Notes: a model not told the origin generated them from the sequence alone. A stretch of 64,000 nucleotides of DNA from Vibrio maritimus (GCA_003263775.1 JYJJ01000003.1:37204-101203), one strand, 5' to 3'. Shown: positions 1-8,180, numbered from the stretch's first letter. Program-made: numbers and translations.

Positions 1-1
1 A

Positions 2-724
2 TCCCCCAAAAAAGCCACAAAGCAACCTGATATTATTAGCCCCAAAGATTTCGATTCGCTGGTTGATAGGATCAATAACGAAGGGGTTGACCCTTTGGTG
101 GCGTCAAGAAACCAAGCCTTATTGTGGATGACCTATGGCAGCGCGTTTAGAGCTGTTGAGTGCAGTAAATGGCTTGTCAGTGAAGCCATGTATCCAAATG
201 GTGAAATAATGCGCTTAACACGCATTAGGGCTGATGGCACGAAAGGAAGTTACCCTATAATAGCTCCAATCGTAATTGACAAGCAGAGATACTACCTTGA
301 ACGCTGGCTTGATCTGCGAGTTCAGCATCGTATCGGTATAAACCTGTCAGGCAAGAAAGTGGAACTGTATCGCGGCCTAAACCCTGATTCGCCCGTATTC
401 CTAAGCTACAGACATTATGAATGGCATCCTTTCTCACTCACTAGAAAAGTGACCAAAGGGAAAGAGTATATGGTCGCTACCTCAATGCAAAATACTATTA
501 GCTCATTATTCAAGGAATACGGACACCCCAATTGTTCGAGTCACACGGGACGCCACTCAATATCGAGATTGATGGCGAAAATACTGGAAGGGAAAAAAAG
601 TGATGCAGAGCTACGAAAAGTCATTCAAAACTTACTGCACCATAGAGATGAACGTTCGCAAGATGACTACAGGGAAATAAACTGGCAGAGTTTGCGCGAA
701 AAAACTAAGGATATGTTTAAGTGA
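2..724 (+). CDS. Tyrosine recombinase/integrase, 5'-truncated by window edge
   Basis: The frame is open from base 2, so the start lies left of the window; the 241 codons seen are the catalytic half of a tyrosine recombinase. Family signs: an Arg-containing first box (GSAFRAVE, near nt 140-165), the H-x-x-R box (HTGRHSISR, near nt 542), a downstream LLHHRDER stretch in the place of the usual LGH box, and a Tyr close to the C-terminus (DDYREI) as candidate nucleophile. Such enzymes do site-specific integration, excision or resolution of dimers; the substrate site cannot be identified. A terminator follows. The boxes are divergent, so assignment rests on their order and spacing. Confidence 0.72.
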   Translation, partial: SPKKATKQPDIISPKDFDSLVDRINNEGVDPLVASRNQALLWMTYGSAFRAVECSKWLVSEAMYPNGEIMRLTRIRADGTKGSYPIIAPIVIDKQRYYLERWLDLRVQHRIGINLSGKKVELYRGLNPDSPVFLSYRHYEWHPFSLTRKVTKGKEYMVATSMQNTISSLFKEYGHPNCSSHTGRHSISRLMAKILEGKKSDAELRKVIQNLLHHRDERSQDDYREINWQSLREKTKDMFK

Positions 725-755
725 GATATTTACTGATTACTGTGCCGTAGAAGCG

Positions 756-783
756 ACAAAGGCCACCCGAAGGCAGCCTTTGT
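756..783 (+). terminator. Terminator-like hairpin after recombinase
   Basis: ACAAAGGC (756-763) pairs with GCCTTTGT (776-783) across a 12-nt loop, 32 bp after the recombinase stop. No long T tract follows, so it may be a weak terminator. Confidence 0.5.
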
Positions 784-884
784 AAAACAATTACATCGTG
801 TTTGTCACCAGTTATCTGGGAGGGAACGCACAACGTGTATCCATCAACAATTATGAACTTAACAAACGATAAGTCAACAAGAAT

Positions 885-1880
885 ATGAAAGAGTTTATCT
901 CTGCACCAAGATTATCTACATACAAAAGCCTTCTGAGGCTCAAAACAGATGAGCATGCATTGAGAGCATACTACTGGAACAAGGCTTTATCGGGTGCTCT
1001 TTATCCGGCATTGCAAGCACTAGAGGTAACGCTGAGAAATGCTTTAAATGAAGCGGTTAAAAGTGCTCACAATGGTAGCTATGCAAATGACGATTGGTGG
1101 TTTGAGCATATTGCTATCAACGTCCAAGATACCAAAATCAGAAAAATGCATCCAACAAAATCTAAGCATTGGATCAAACCGGATGGTAATGGTGGGTTCA
1201 GGAGAAAGAAGCATAGCTACTTTGAGCAACAGGTACTGAAAGTCCAGAAAGATCTTAGGAATGAAGGCCGTACGCCAATACGTCACGACGATGTTCTCAG
1301 TAGACTGATGTTTGGGTTTTGGTGCGGATTACTCGGCAGTGATTTTGAAGACGTAACGAATAAGGCACTATTGTGGCCAAACTTGCTTGGGGATGTGTTC
1401 CCAAATACACCAAATAAACCCAAACGTATCCGCATTGAAAAGACGTTGAACCGAATAAAGGATCTACGGAATCGGTTGTCTCACCATGAACCTATTTGGA
1501 AGTTCTACCATTTGCTGCATGATGGGAGTGCTGACTATACGCAGCCTATTGGTGGTCTCACGGCAAGTTTAGCGCTATTGAACAAAAATTATGATGACAT
1601 CTTGGAATTCATACGGTGGATTTCTCAGGAACGATACGATGCATTTATTGATGCTAAGTTAGATGTAGAGTTTCGCAAGCTTTGCACTCAGGATGGTTTC
1701 TATTCCTATGTAGACAAAACCAAGGTTGAAAAAACAGTAGGTCGAAGTCGCTTCAAGAGAGAAGCACATAAGCACATCAAATCTCTTCAAGACAATGGTG
1801 CAGAAGTTATTGCTGTAACTCGCGCTAATAAGGCCAAACTAGTATTAGGTGTTAACGAACCTAAAGTCGAACTGGAATAA
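885..1880 (+). CDS. Abi-like HEPN-domain protein (abortive-infection family)
   Basis: 331 aa resembling Abi_2/Abi-like proteins. The N-terminal part has the YYWN...LYPALQALEVTLRNAL pattern usual for this family. A conserved LRNRLSHHEP block near residue 195 contains the HEPN R-N-x3-H signature (RNRLSH), the RNA-cleaving motif of many HEPN toxins. Known relatives act in phage exclusion by stopping growth on infection. The next gene starts 6 bp downstream, so the two are probably co-transcribed; that neighbour is a winged-helix protein rather than an obvious antitoxin. Function as anti-phage defence is inferred from family only. Confidence 0.72.
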   Translation: MKEFISAPRLSTYKSLLRLKTDEHALRAYYWNKALSGALYPALQALEVTLRNALNEAVKSAHNGSYANDDWWFEHIAINVQDTKIRKMHPTKSKHWIKPDGNGGFRRKKHSYFEQQVLKVQKDLRNEGRTPIRHDDVLSRLMFGFWCGLLGSDFEDVTNKALLWPNLLGDVFPNTPNKPKRIRIEKTLNRIKDLRNRLSHHEPIWKFYHLLHDGSADYTQPIGGLTASLALLNKNYDDILEFIRWISQERYDAFIDAKLDVEFRKLCTQDGFYSYVDKTKVEKTVGRSRFKREAHKHIKSLQDNGAEVIAVTRANKAKLVLGVNEPKVELE

Positions 1881-1886
1881 AAGTAC

Positions 1887-2585
1887 ATGACTGATAAACC
1901 GAGTAAAACGCACACTTCTTTCTTGCGTAGACTTTTAGTCGCTTACCTAATTGATGTGGGTCATAACACTGTGCCACGCATCATCGAGGCAACAGGTATG
2001 CCTCGTAGGACAGCTCAGGATACGATCAAAGCATTGGATGAAATTGAGGTGCGAGTCGAACAATACAGTCGTGGTGAATATCGTATCGTCAATTGGGGTG
2101 CGACAAGTCGAAACTGGATAAAAAATAACTTTACGCACGTCTGTAGCGTGCTATCATATCCATGTGAACACATATGTGAGCGTAATAGTATGAGTTATGA
2201 GCAAATCATCCACGACCAAGCACTTTATTGTGCCAATGTATCTCTGGAATTAGCTAAAGAGTTAGCTGTCCTGAATCGCCAAGAGAACAGCGCAGAGCGA
2301 GCTAAAAAAGTTAAACGATTAAAGTCTAAGTTAGAGGCCAACGAAGTTAGGAAAGGGTCACTACGTTACATCTATAAAGCCGCTGGAAGAGAAGATCTAG
2401 AAGATTTAATGGGTGGTCTTACTGTAATCACTATAAATGATGCCATCACTGCTCTTGCAGATCCTGAAGGTTGGGAAAAAACCTGTAAATTTCTGAACCA
2501 ATCACCGGAAGTAGATTATTGCGTTCCAGAAAATGCACTACGAGAGTGGCGATTACGTTTTATGGCCGCTATTCAGACAAGCTAA
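1887..2585 (+). CDS. Winged helix-turn-helix protein, DUF977-like
   Basis: 232 aa. The first about 75 residues form a winged HTH: FLRRLLVAYLIDVG, then VPRIIEATGMPRRTAQDTIKAL as recognition part, then a short wing and W-containing end, as in Vibrio DUF977-like regulators. The rest (residues 90-232) is helical, with a basic stretch (NSAERAKKVKRLKSKLE), and is not recognised. It lies 6 bp after the Abi-like gene and may control it. Cys-rich spots (CSVLSYPCEHICERN) could bind metal, but no classic finger is clear. Confidence 0.6.
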   Translation: MTDKPSKTHTSFLRRLLVAYLIDVGHNTVPRIIEATGMPRRTAQDTIKALDEIEVRVEQYSRGEYRIVNWGATSRNWIKNNFTHVCSVLSYPCEHICERNSMSYEQIIHDQALYCANVSLELAKELAVLNRQENSAERAKKVKRLKSKLEANEVRKGSLRYIYKAAGREDLEDLMGGLTVITINDAITALADPEGWEKTCKFLNQSPEVDYCVPENALREWRLRFMAAIQTS

Positions 2586-2601
2586 CATTGGAAACTGATA
2601 A

Positions 2602-2913
2602 ATGACAATCGAAGAGACAATGAATCGTATGGAGCTGCTTGGTAGTCGTATCAAGGAAGGCACAGCGAGTCAGAAAGAAGCTATAGAGTGGCTTGACTTG
2701 ACGAACAGCGGGAATCCCGTAAAAGAGGCGGCGATTCAACTTTTGAAAGATTGGGCTAGTTCAGATTATGGCGATGGTTACTTTGACGGATTTGTTAAGG
2801 CTCAAAACCTTTACCAAGAAGATGTGGATCTTAGCGATTACACGAAACAAAACATCATGGAATTATCTGAGGCCGCAGAGTCGAGTTTTGACGCAAGAAA
2901 CGGCCAGAATTGA
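2602..2913 (+). CDS. Hypothetical protein, 103 aa
   Basis: Soluble acidic protein with no recognised family. The N-terminus (MNRMELLGSRIKEGT) is helical and a YGDGYFDGF stretch sits near residue 55. It follows the winged-HTH gene by 16 bp and is the first member of the array of small genes whose junctions carry GGGAAA/TAGGAAA; a GGGAAAATG sequence follows its stop. Confidence 0.5.
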   Translation: MTIEETMNRMELLGSRIKEGTASQKEAIEWLDLTNSGNPVKEAAIQLLKDWASSDYGDGYFDGFVKAQNLYQEDVDLSDYTKQNIMELSEAAESSFDARNGQN

Positions 2914-2928
2914 TAGTGGGAAAATGCA

Positions 2929-3420
2929 ATGCTTAGGAAAGAAAAGAGTATATCTGATTTAGTGGATAAGGCTTGGCAATTAGCAGCATTTTGCACATTT
3001 GACAACCATGGACAGGTGGCGATTGCCGTTGCTGATGCGCTTATCGAAATAGTTGATGAAAAAGATAGCGAACAGTTACGCCGTTTATCTCTGGTGCTTC
3101 TTGGAACACAGCTCAGTTTTAGTACTTTTGTAAGTGTTTTTGAAGCCAGTTTGAGCAAGGGCAGCTACAGTGGTTTAAATGATGAACAAACAAAGAAACT
3201 AGCGCAACTTCATCAAAAACTGGCAAATGGGAAGCAAGCTTTTGCAGGTGGAGATGGACTCAAATTTCGAGATGAAATAGCAACTTTGGCTGGGCAAATA
3301 CTGATTGAGTCCATAGAAACAAACGATTATTACTATCTATCTATGACTAATCCCGAATCATTTTGGGAGTGTAATGTAGGTGCTGAGCATGTCTTAGATT
3401 CCTTGTATAAGCCAGAATAG
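2929..3420 (+). CDS. Hypothetical protein, 163 aa
   Basis: Soluble, mostly helical, acidic protein without recognised domain. The start codon is preceded by GTGGGAAAATGCA, the array-type ribosome site. It begins 15 bp after the previous stop and its own stop is followed by GTGGGAAAC, so it belongs to the same co-oriented run. Confidence 0.5.
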   Translation: MLRKEKSISDLVDKAWQLAAFCTFDNHGQVAIAVADALIEIVDEKDSEQLRRLSLVLLGTQLSFSTFVSVFEASLSKGSYSGLNDEQTKKLAQLHQKLANGKQAFAGGDGLKFRDEIATLAGQILIESIETNDYYYLSMTNPESFWECNVGAEHVLDSLYKPE

Positions 3421-3489
3421 AAGCGTGGGAAACTCAATAGTGGACAACAATATAATGAACCTGAGAGAACACTGTGGCAAGAGCTATAG

Positions 3490-3780
3490 ATGGTTAATTC
3501 AGGACTTCGAGAAGTCGGTATCTACGTAGCAAATGAAGACGCACTAGATGCTATCTATGAGCATATGCATCGCTTAAATGGTTCGTTGATTAATGATAGC
3601 GATGTACTTACTTATTTTGCAAGACATGGGGTATCTGGAGATATTGGTTTTGCTGTTTCTTCTGTTTATGCAGTAAGCAAAGGGTTATGGCTTTTTGGTA
3701 AGAAAGGAGTTGATTACGAAAGTGCCGAAAAACTAGCGAGCTCCTTTGAGGCGCTTAAACCAAATTTAGTCAAATCTTGA
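3490..3780 (+). CDS. Hypothetical protein, 96 aa
   Basis: Small protein, not recognised. A Gly/Ala/Val stretch (GDIGFAVSSVYAVSKGLWLFG, residues 55-75) could be one membrane-active helix. The start is a plain ATG with only weak upstream purines, so it could begin elsewhere in frame. The next gene starts 25 bp after its stop. Confidence 0.42.
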   Translation: MVNSGLREVGIYVANEDALDAIYEHMHRLNGSLINDSDVLTYFARHGVSGDIGFAVSSVYAVSKGLWLFGKKGVDYESAEKLASSFEALKPNLVKS

Positions 3781-3805
3781 AGTGGGAAACTTAAAGGAGG
3801 GAGAC

Positions 3806-4258
3806 ATGCTGAGTTCCATTATAAAATTTAACAATTCGAAGCGTGTAAGTGCTGTGTATGGGATGGTTTTTGCCTCTCTATTAATTACAGGTCCGCTGAT
3901 AATTTTCGGCTTAATGCTGATATTTGGAGATACTGATAGCAGTTGGGCTAAGTTGGGTGGCATCTGGTTGACAGCGTTGGGTTTAGGGGTAGCTTTTAAA
4001 ACAGCGCCAGAATTCATTAAAGAGTACAGATCCCCTTCGGGTCAACTAGACAGCCCTATGAACTTATGGCTCCCTGTAATATTGATCATATTCGCTTTCG
4101 TATCGCTGTATGCGAAGCATGGTGAGCATGGCGATATAGTTCAGCAATACATGCTATCCGCACCGGTTAAATTCATGTCACTTGTAGCGCCTCACTCGTT
4201 TGAAATGTTGGAGAATGGTCTAGCAAACGGCATCGAAGATTTCGAAAAAGCCAAATAG
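3806..4258 (+). CDS. Membrane protein, 150 aa, three predicted helices
   Basis: Start chosen at 3806 because AAAGGAGGGAGAC lies just upstream; an in-frame start at 3782 would put that site inside the gene. Three hydrophobic segments are visible (about residues 17-40, 47-66 and 82-100), then a polar tail. No family recognised. The stop TAG is itself the first part of TAGGAAA, which acts as ribosome site for the next gene. Confidence 0.55.
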   Translation: MLSSIIKFNNSKRVSAVYGMVFASLLITGPLIIFGLMLIFGDTDSSWAKLGGIWLTALGLGVAFKTAPEFIKEYRSPSGQLDSPMNLWLPVILIIFAFVSLYAKHGEHGDIVQQYMLSAPVKFMSLVAPHSFEMLENGLANGIEDFEKAK

Positions 4259-4267
4259 GAAATTTGA

Positions 4268-4420
4268 ATGCTTGAACTGTTGATTAATGGTGAAATGCGT
4301 GTGAGTACAGCACTCAAATTGATTGCTCAAAACTGGTACTTACTCGGCGCTATTGCATTGCTATTTATCGGCTGTGTATCAGTCTTGTTTAAGCGTCTGA
4401 ATGACCGAAAATCAAAATAG
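4268..4420 (+). CDS. Small membrane protein, 50 aa
   Basis: ATG 9 bp after TAGGAAA. The N-terminal 25 residues are amphipathic (MLELLINGEMRVSTALKLIA); residues 25-42 form one hydrophobic helix (WYLLGAIALLFIGCVSVLF) followed by a basic tail. The first about 26 codons recur almost unchanged at 19796, 15 kb away, where they fuse to other sequence. Function unknown. Confidence 0.5.
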   Translation: MLELLINGEMRVSTALKLIAQNWYLLGAIALLFIGCVSVLFKRLNDRKSK

Positions 4421-4428
4421 GAATAATC

Positions 4429-4902
4429 ATGACGAACAAAAAGACAAATACAATTGCATTTGCAGCGTTGGTAATTTCAGCTTTAACGCTAGTCAATCAG
4501 TTCCGTATAGAGGATAAAATACAATCTGCTATCAATGACAACTCCCGCATTGAAGATGGTTTATACAAATCAGTTAGTGGCGTTGTTGCTACAAGTCAAT
4601 GCACAATGCTTGAGGCAAAGCCCAGTGGTAATGCAGTTATTTATACGTGCGAAAACGACCAACCATTAGGTGCAGCCGACTCAATACCCACTCAGAAAGT
4701 TATGAGCGCAGTTCACCGGAACTTCGATAATAGTAGCGCAAATTCGTTAGTGAGTGCTGGTTACAACGATGGCAACCTTCGATTAAAGTTCATCCGTATA
4801 GAGGTTCAGCCATACACATGGACAGTTGTTAATGAAAATGACGGTTGGAAAATAACCTGTATGAAACCTGTTAGCTCAGGTGAAGTGTGTCCTCAAGCCT
4901 AA
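4429..4902 (+). CDS. Membrane-anchored periplasmic protein, 157 aa, unknown
   Basis: An N-terminal hydrophobic segment (residues 9-24, NTIAFAALVISALTLV) followed by a polar domain with four Cys (SQCTM, YTCEN, ITCMK, EVCPQ), suggesting an exported domain with disulfides. No lipobox. The gene follows TAGGAATAATC, a variant of the array junction. No family recognised. Confidence 0.5.
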   Translation: MTNKKTNTIAFAALVISALTLVNQFRIEDKIQSAINDNSRIEDGLYKSVSGVVATSQCTMLEAKPSGNAVIYTCENDQPLGAADSIPTQKVMSAVHRNFDNSSANSLVSAGYNDGNLRLKFIRIEVQPYTWTVVNENDGWKITCMKPVSSGEVCPQA

Positions 4903-4968
4903 TGGGAAAAATCATGTACTACGTAGATCTTTTTCTGGAAAACTAGACTGTAGATTTTCATAGTCTGG

Positions 4969-5015
4969 AAATCGTTGGTAGCGAGAGCGGCTTCTGCTTT
5001 CGTTAACAACGATTT
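4969..5015. repeat. Long imperfect stem-loop
   Basis: Arms 4969-4988 and 4996-5015 pair over 20 positions (17 Watson-Crick, two G-U, one mismatch) around a 7-nt loop. This is the strongest hairpin of the left array; no T tract follows, so it may be a structured RNA element or a mobile-cassette relic rather than a terminator. Confidence 0.6.
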
Positions 5016-5114
5016 GAGTAAGCGGTAGCGCGGTAGTTCTCTCTGGAAAGTCATCGACAAAACCAAGACTTTTCACAGCGAATTAGCTTGTTTAATTCGA
5101 CAATGACAATTCTC

Positions 5115-5153
5115 TGGAAAATGGCTGGTGGCCTTGCTCTGAAAGGTTTTCCA
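5115..5153 (+). repeat. TGGAAAA/TTTTCCA hairpin, copy 1
   Basis: TGGAAAA at 5115-5121 pairs with TTTTCCA at 5147-5153. The same design recurs at 8675-8716 and 9351-9403, each ahead of a gene of unknown function and each followed by an AAAG(G/A)G(C/T)A(A/G)T-like segment before the start. Confidence 0.5.
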
Positions 5154-5247
5154 ATAAAACTTCAGACCACTAACTAAAGAGTAATTCGTATACATTTGAT
5201 TGTGAGAATGACATACAAGCATATTAGAGTAACTGGAAAATAACCTT

Positions 5248-6108
5248 ATGGACAATGATGCAACCAAACTAAAGAGAGATCCAATTGCACTAACGAAAGA
5301 TAGCGCAATTTTTGTACTAAACCCTGCTGTAGCAACCAGTCTAGGTAAAAACCTCAATAGATTTATCAAACCAGAATCAATTTTAGCTGATGCTAAATAC
5401 GCGATGCCTTATCGAAATGACGTTAAATTGCCAACTTTCTTAAATCAGCTCGAAGAAGATGCAACGTTACACTATAGACAAGGTGAATTATTTCAGTTCA
5501 CATGCACTGTCGAATGGAAAACTAAACCAGTGGTGAGAGTTCATAGGGCAGAAAAGATGAACCCTTTGTATCATCACCACAATATGCGTTTTCGCTCTTT
5601 AAAGTTAATCAACAGAATCAAAGATACATTAAAAGTCCATAGTCAAGAGCAAGTGCTAAAAGCTCTATTGGAATCATCACTCGTCCGTGACTGGGAACAA
5701 CTCCCTATTCTCAACTTCATTGGCAGAAATAAGGGAATAGCAACGGTACGCTCATGCAACCAAGGAGTCTTTACGTTATCGGAAGCCGAAAACTGTACTA
5801 ACTTTTACAAGATCGATATTAATGAGCTCTACAGTAATAAACCTCGCTATGTACGCTTTAGCTATCATGCAGTAGACAGAGTGGCAGAACACTTTGACTG
5901 CACTCGTAAACAGGCGTCGGAACTAATAGAGAACAATTGGGCGCATGCAAAGGAGTTACCCTTTGACCAGTTACCTTCAACAACAAAAGCCACATGGATA
6001 AAGAAGTACGCTCATAAAAAAAACATAAAGCCTTTTACATCTAATGAATTAGTTATGATCGTCGACATCGCCGATGAGGATATGATCACAGCGTACCCTA
6101 AATGTTAA
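5248..6108 (+). CDS. Hypothetical protein, 286 aa
   Basis: Unrecognised soluble protein. The C-terminal about 90 residues (YHAVDRVAEHF..., ending NELVMIVDIADEDMITAYPK) recall in outline the small DUF4258/BrnT-like fold, with an H-A-x-x-R start and a terminal strand ending in TxYP, but this is pattern resemblance only. The N-terminal 200 residues carry a His run (YHHHN) and basic patches. Start ATG follows AACTGGAAAATAACCTT. The gene stands alone between two non-coding stretches. Confidence 0.5.
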   Translation: MDNDATKLKRDPIALTKDSAIFVLNPAVATSLGKNLNRFIKPESILADAKYAMPYRNDVKLPTFLNQLEEDATLHYRQGELFQFTCTVEWKTKPVVRVHRAEKMNPLYHHHNMRFRSLKLINRIKDTLKVHSQEQVLKALLESSLVRDWEQLPILNFIGRNKGIATVRSCNQGVFTLSEAENCTNFYKIDINELYSNKPRYVRFSYHAVDRVAEHFDCTRKQASELIENNWAHAKELPFDQLPSTTKATWIKKYAHKKNIKPFTSNELVMIVDIADEDMITAYPKC

Positions 6109-6258
6109 TGACGACTCACATCTGCACGAACCTTCGTTAGAAACTTGACCAAGCTGACACTCGTGTATGATTTAATCAACTAGAAGATGAATGGACTAGA
6201 TTAATGATGAAGGCCAAAGGAAAGAAACATCTCATCTGGATTTCTATTGGTCGCCACC

Positions 6259-6426
6259 ATGCACAGTTCCAGTGCTCAATCAGCAGTCTTACTAATGCCA
6301 CAACTTTTCAATGTTGATAAATACGATGTGATACTTAACGTTGTTTTATCGATAGGATTAAACCAAGCACTTTCAGTTGCAGGGATAGAGCAATCAGACA
6401 CCATCTCCTCACTGCTTACCAAGTAG
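6259..6426 (+). CDS. Small ORF, 55 aa
   Basis: 55-codon frame (MHSSSAQSAVLLMPQLF...) whose stop is the TAG of TAGGAAAC before the next gene, matching the array junction; this is the main support. There is no clear upstream ribosome site, and a competing 37-codon frame starts at 6202, so a frameshifted longer gene from about 6202 is possible. Confidence 0.38.
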   Translation: MHSSSAQSAVLLMPQLFNVDKYDVILNVVLSIGLNQALSVAGIEQSDTISSLLTK

Positions 6427-6436
6427 GAAACATAAA

Positions 6437-6760
6437 ATGAATAAAATGTGTGTATGGGCTTTAGTTGCTGGCATTTCGGCTCCAGTATTAGCGAAAGATT
6501 TCAACCACGATGAATTGGCAAAGTCGATTGATTACGATCTTTGTGTCGCTAATGCTGAAATGATGTTGGGAGATATAGAGGGTGTGAATGGTCAAGAGAT
6601 TCCAACAGGGTCGGAACGAGGTCATAAGTTAAAAGAAATCACAGACTCCTTGGAGGTAATACACTCGACTCTATCGTTTGGCGAAATCTTTGAGTGTGCG
6701 ACAAAAGCGATAGGTAATATTCGAAAGGTACAATCAAGTGAACGAATAGAAACAATTTAG
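6437..6760 (+). CDS. Secreted small protein, 107 aa
   Basis: N-terminal signal peptide (MNKMCVWALVAGISAPVLA, cleavage after ALA), mature part about 88 residues, helical, with two Cys (DLCVAN, FECATK) that could form a disulfide. Start lies 10 bp after TAGGAAAC, stop TAG forms the next TAGGAAAA junction. Not recognised; periplasmic or secreted location is inferred from the signal peptide. Confidence 0.52.
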   Translation: MNKMCVWALVAGISAPVLAKDFNHDELAKSIDYDLCVANAEMMLGDIEGVNGQEIPTGSERGHKLKEITDSLEVIHSTLSFGEIFECATKAIGNIRKVQSSERIETI

Positions 6761-6772
6761 GAAAAATCGAAA

Positions 6773-6874
6773 ATGAAACTTCAAGAATCTATGTTGCTTC
6801 TGCAACCCATAGTCGGCGTGAACAATAAGCATTTGGAGCGTCTGGATGAAAGCTCGGTTCGAGTCCGAAGGTAG
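6773..6874 (+). CDS. Possible 33-aa ORF
   Basis: ATG 8 bp after TAGGAAAA; 33 codons ending at TAG. It overlaps the tRNA-like segment 6834-6953. Supported only by the junction motif, so it may be a remnant or no gene at all. Confidence 0.22.
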   Translation: MKLQESMLLLQPIVGVNNKHLERLDESSVRVRR

Positions 6875-6953
6875 GCATGGGGTTGGTGACGGACAGCCGC
6901 GTAGCTGTATACGGCCATGTATGATTGAGTTCGATTCTCAACTGCTCCAACCA
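6834..6953 (+). other. tRNA-like segment (not a canonical tRNA)
   Basis: The 3' end looks like a tRNA: T-arm TTGAG-TTCGATT-CTCAA near 6924-6940, then acceptor strand TGCTCCA, discriminator A and CCA (6951-6953). The matching 5' acceptor TGGAGCG is at 6834-6840, but 120 nt away. A second T-loop-like GGTTCGAGTCC sits at 6857-6867. No standard D and anticodon arms fit between, so this is at best a degenerate or composite tRNA-like element. Confidence 0.25.
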
Positions 6954-6978
6954 AAATAATATACAAGGAAACTGGTCT

Positions 6979-7227
6979 ATGACGGATAGAAATAATGGAA
7001 CGTTCTGTGGAGCGCATTTGATAGTCAATAGTGATGGTTTTGAAGTGAGCATTACGCACTCTCAGACAGGCCAAACTACCAACGTTAATCATGAAATGAA
7101 CAATGCTATCCAAAGGTTGAGAATGCTCTCACCGAAATCAATAGATGTCACTTGCCCAAGCGATAATGAGTTCGGTTTGTTTGAGACGTTGGTTAATGAC
7201 GGAGTTGAAGTGACACGGAGGCAATAG
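6979..7227 (+). CDS. Hypothetical protein, 82 aa
   Basis: Start at 6979 follows AAGGAAACTGGTCT, the array ribosome site; upstream in-frame non-ATG starts would run through the tRNA-like segment. The protein is small and soluble with three Cys and a beta-rich look (AHLIVNSDGFEVSITH). No family recognised. Confidence 0.45.
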   Translation: MTDRNNGTFCGAHLIVNSDGFEVSITHSQTGQTTNVNHEMNNAIQRLRMLSPKSIDVTCPSDNEFGLFETLVNDGVEVTRRQ

Positions 7228-7277
7228 CAGCTCGTTTTGCCATCGCTTTATTGAACAAATAGCACGTAGGAAACATC

Positions 7278-7613
7278 ATGAGTACGCAAAAAGTATTAAT
7301 CGGGCTGTCATGTGTTGTAGGCCTAGCCTTGCTTGCTTTAGTGGGGTTTAACAAACTCGTACCAAAACACGATTGCTTACTTGAATCACAAGTGACTGAT
7401 ATAGTGGAAGTTAGAACCAAAACTGTAATTTGGAAATCGCATGAAATCATCTTTCAAACTGATAAGAACGTAGAGCTGGGTGATGTATTCTGTGTGGTTT
7501 TCAACGGCAATGATGATTTTCGCCTAAGCGAGCAAATTTACGTAAACCCAGCGGTTCAAAACCCTCTTGTTCTATCTGAGAAACTTGAAATTCTGAGAGC
7601 TAGTATCAAATAG
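7278..7613 (+). CDS. Membrane-anchored protein, 111 aa
   Basis: One N-terminal hydrophobic helix (residues 5-23, VLIGLSCVVGLALLALVGF), then an exported polar domain of about 85 residues, probably beta-rich. ATG lies 5 bp after TAGGAAACATC; stop TAG starts the next TAGGAAAC junction. Not recognised. Confidence 0.52.
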   Translation: MSTQKVLIGLSCVVGLALLALVGFNKLVPKHDCLLESQVTDIVEVRTKTVIWKSHEIIFQTDKNVELGDVFCVVFNGNDDFRLSEQIYVNPAVQNPLVLSEKLEILRASIK

Positions 7614-7625
7614 GAAACATCGTCG

Positions 7626-8162
7626 ATGAAAACGGATAAAAATAGACCAGAAAAAGAAGCCAACTTAACGTATCGAGGAGTATTACTCAAAGCGAAAGGT
7701 AATAGATGGCTTTGGCCTAGCTACATTGTAAGTGTAGTTCTCATCATTATGATTCCAATAATCAAGGGATGGGGCAATTTTAATGCCTTACCGATGATGT
7801 TGATGATGATGGCTATGCTTGTACTTTGTGTGCTTTTGGCATCTATACACCAAGTACGTAGATTCAATATGGGGATTGCACTGCTTTTTACGTTTATCGT
7901 ATGGTCCAACTCTTCGCCCACCGAAGGTATCGGAACTTACTTCTACACTGATGCACAAATTGAGCGGTTCCAAAGAGCAGAGGAAATGCGGTTGATTGCG
8001 TTAAAAGCGTCCAAGATAAGACAAGAAGCAAGCAGTTACAGTAATTTGAACTATTCGGACTTAAAAGCGCACCTCCCTGAAAATTTTGACTCTGAAAACA
8101 GCATCATTGAGAACAATGGAAAAGTCGAAGCTTTGCCTGTTGAAACAGCTATAGCTGAATAA
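7626..8162 (+). CDS. Membrane protein, 178 aa
   Basis: Basic N-terminus, three hydrophobic segments (about residues 34-47, 54-73 and 81-93), then an 80-residue polar C-terminal domain rich in Glu/Ser. Starts 9 bp after TAGGAAAC. Together with the neighbouring membrane proteins it suggests an envelope-associated function for this array, but nothing is recognised. Confidence 0.52.
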   Translation: MKTDKNRPEKEANLTYRGVLLKAKGNRWLWPSYIVSVVLIIMIPIIKGWGNFNALPMMLMMMAMLVLCVLLASIHQVRRFNMGIALLFTFIVWSNSSPTEGIGTYFYTDAQIERFQRAEEMRLIALKASKIRQEASSYSNLNYSDLKAHLPENFDSENSIIENNGKVEALPVETAIAE

Positions 8163-8180
8163 CCAGTATAGGAAAAATTA

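Larger units (their letters stand above)
4903..5247 (+). other. Non-coding stretch with two hairpins
   Basis: 345 bp without a convincing gene. It holds a 20-bp imperfect stem-loop (4969-5015), the CTGGAAA-type hairpin at 5115-5153, and five copies of CTGGAAA (near 4935, 4965, 5045, 5115, 5232). The last of these provides the ribosome site of the next gene. Confidence 0.5.

Noticed and set aside
830..840. GTCACC words elsewhere as extra iterons
   Set aside because: Single copies (for example near 806) lack the regular spacing and AAA context.
4969..5015. Possible integron attC site
   Set aside because: The stem is attC-like in size, but there is no proper GTTRRRY core site at the expected end, and no integron integrase or further copies are present.
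6781..7113. Minus-strand ORFs of 87-110 aa
   Set aside because: They cross the tRNA-like segment and the plus-strand gene at 6979, with no start signals.
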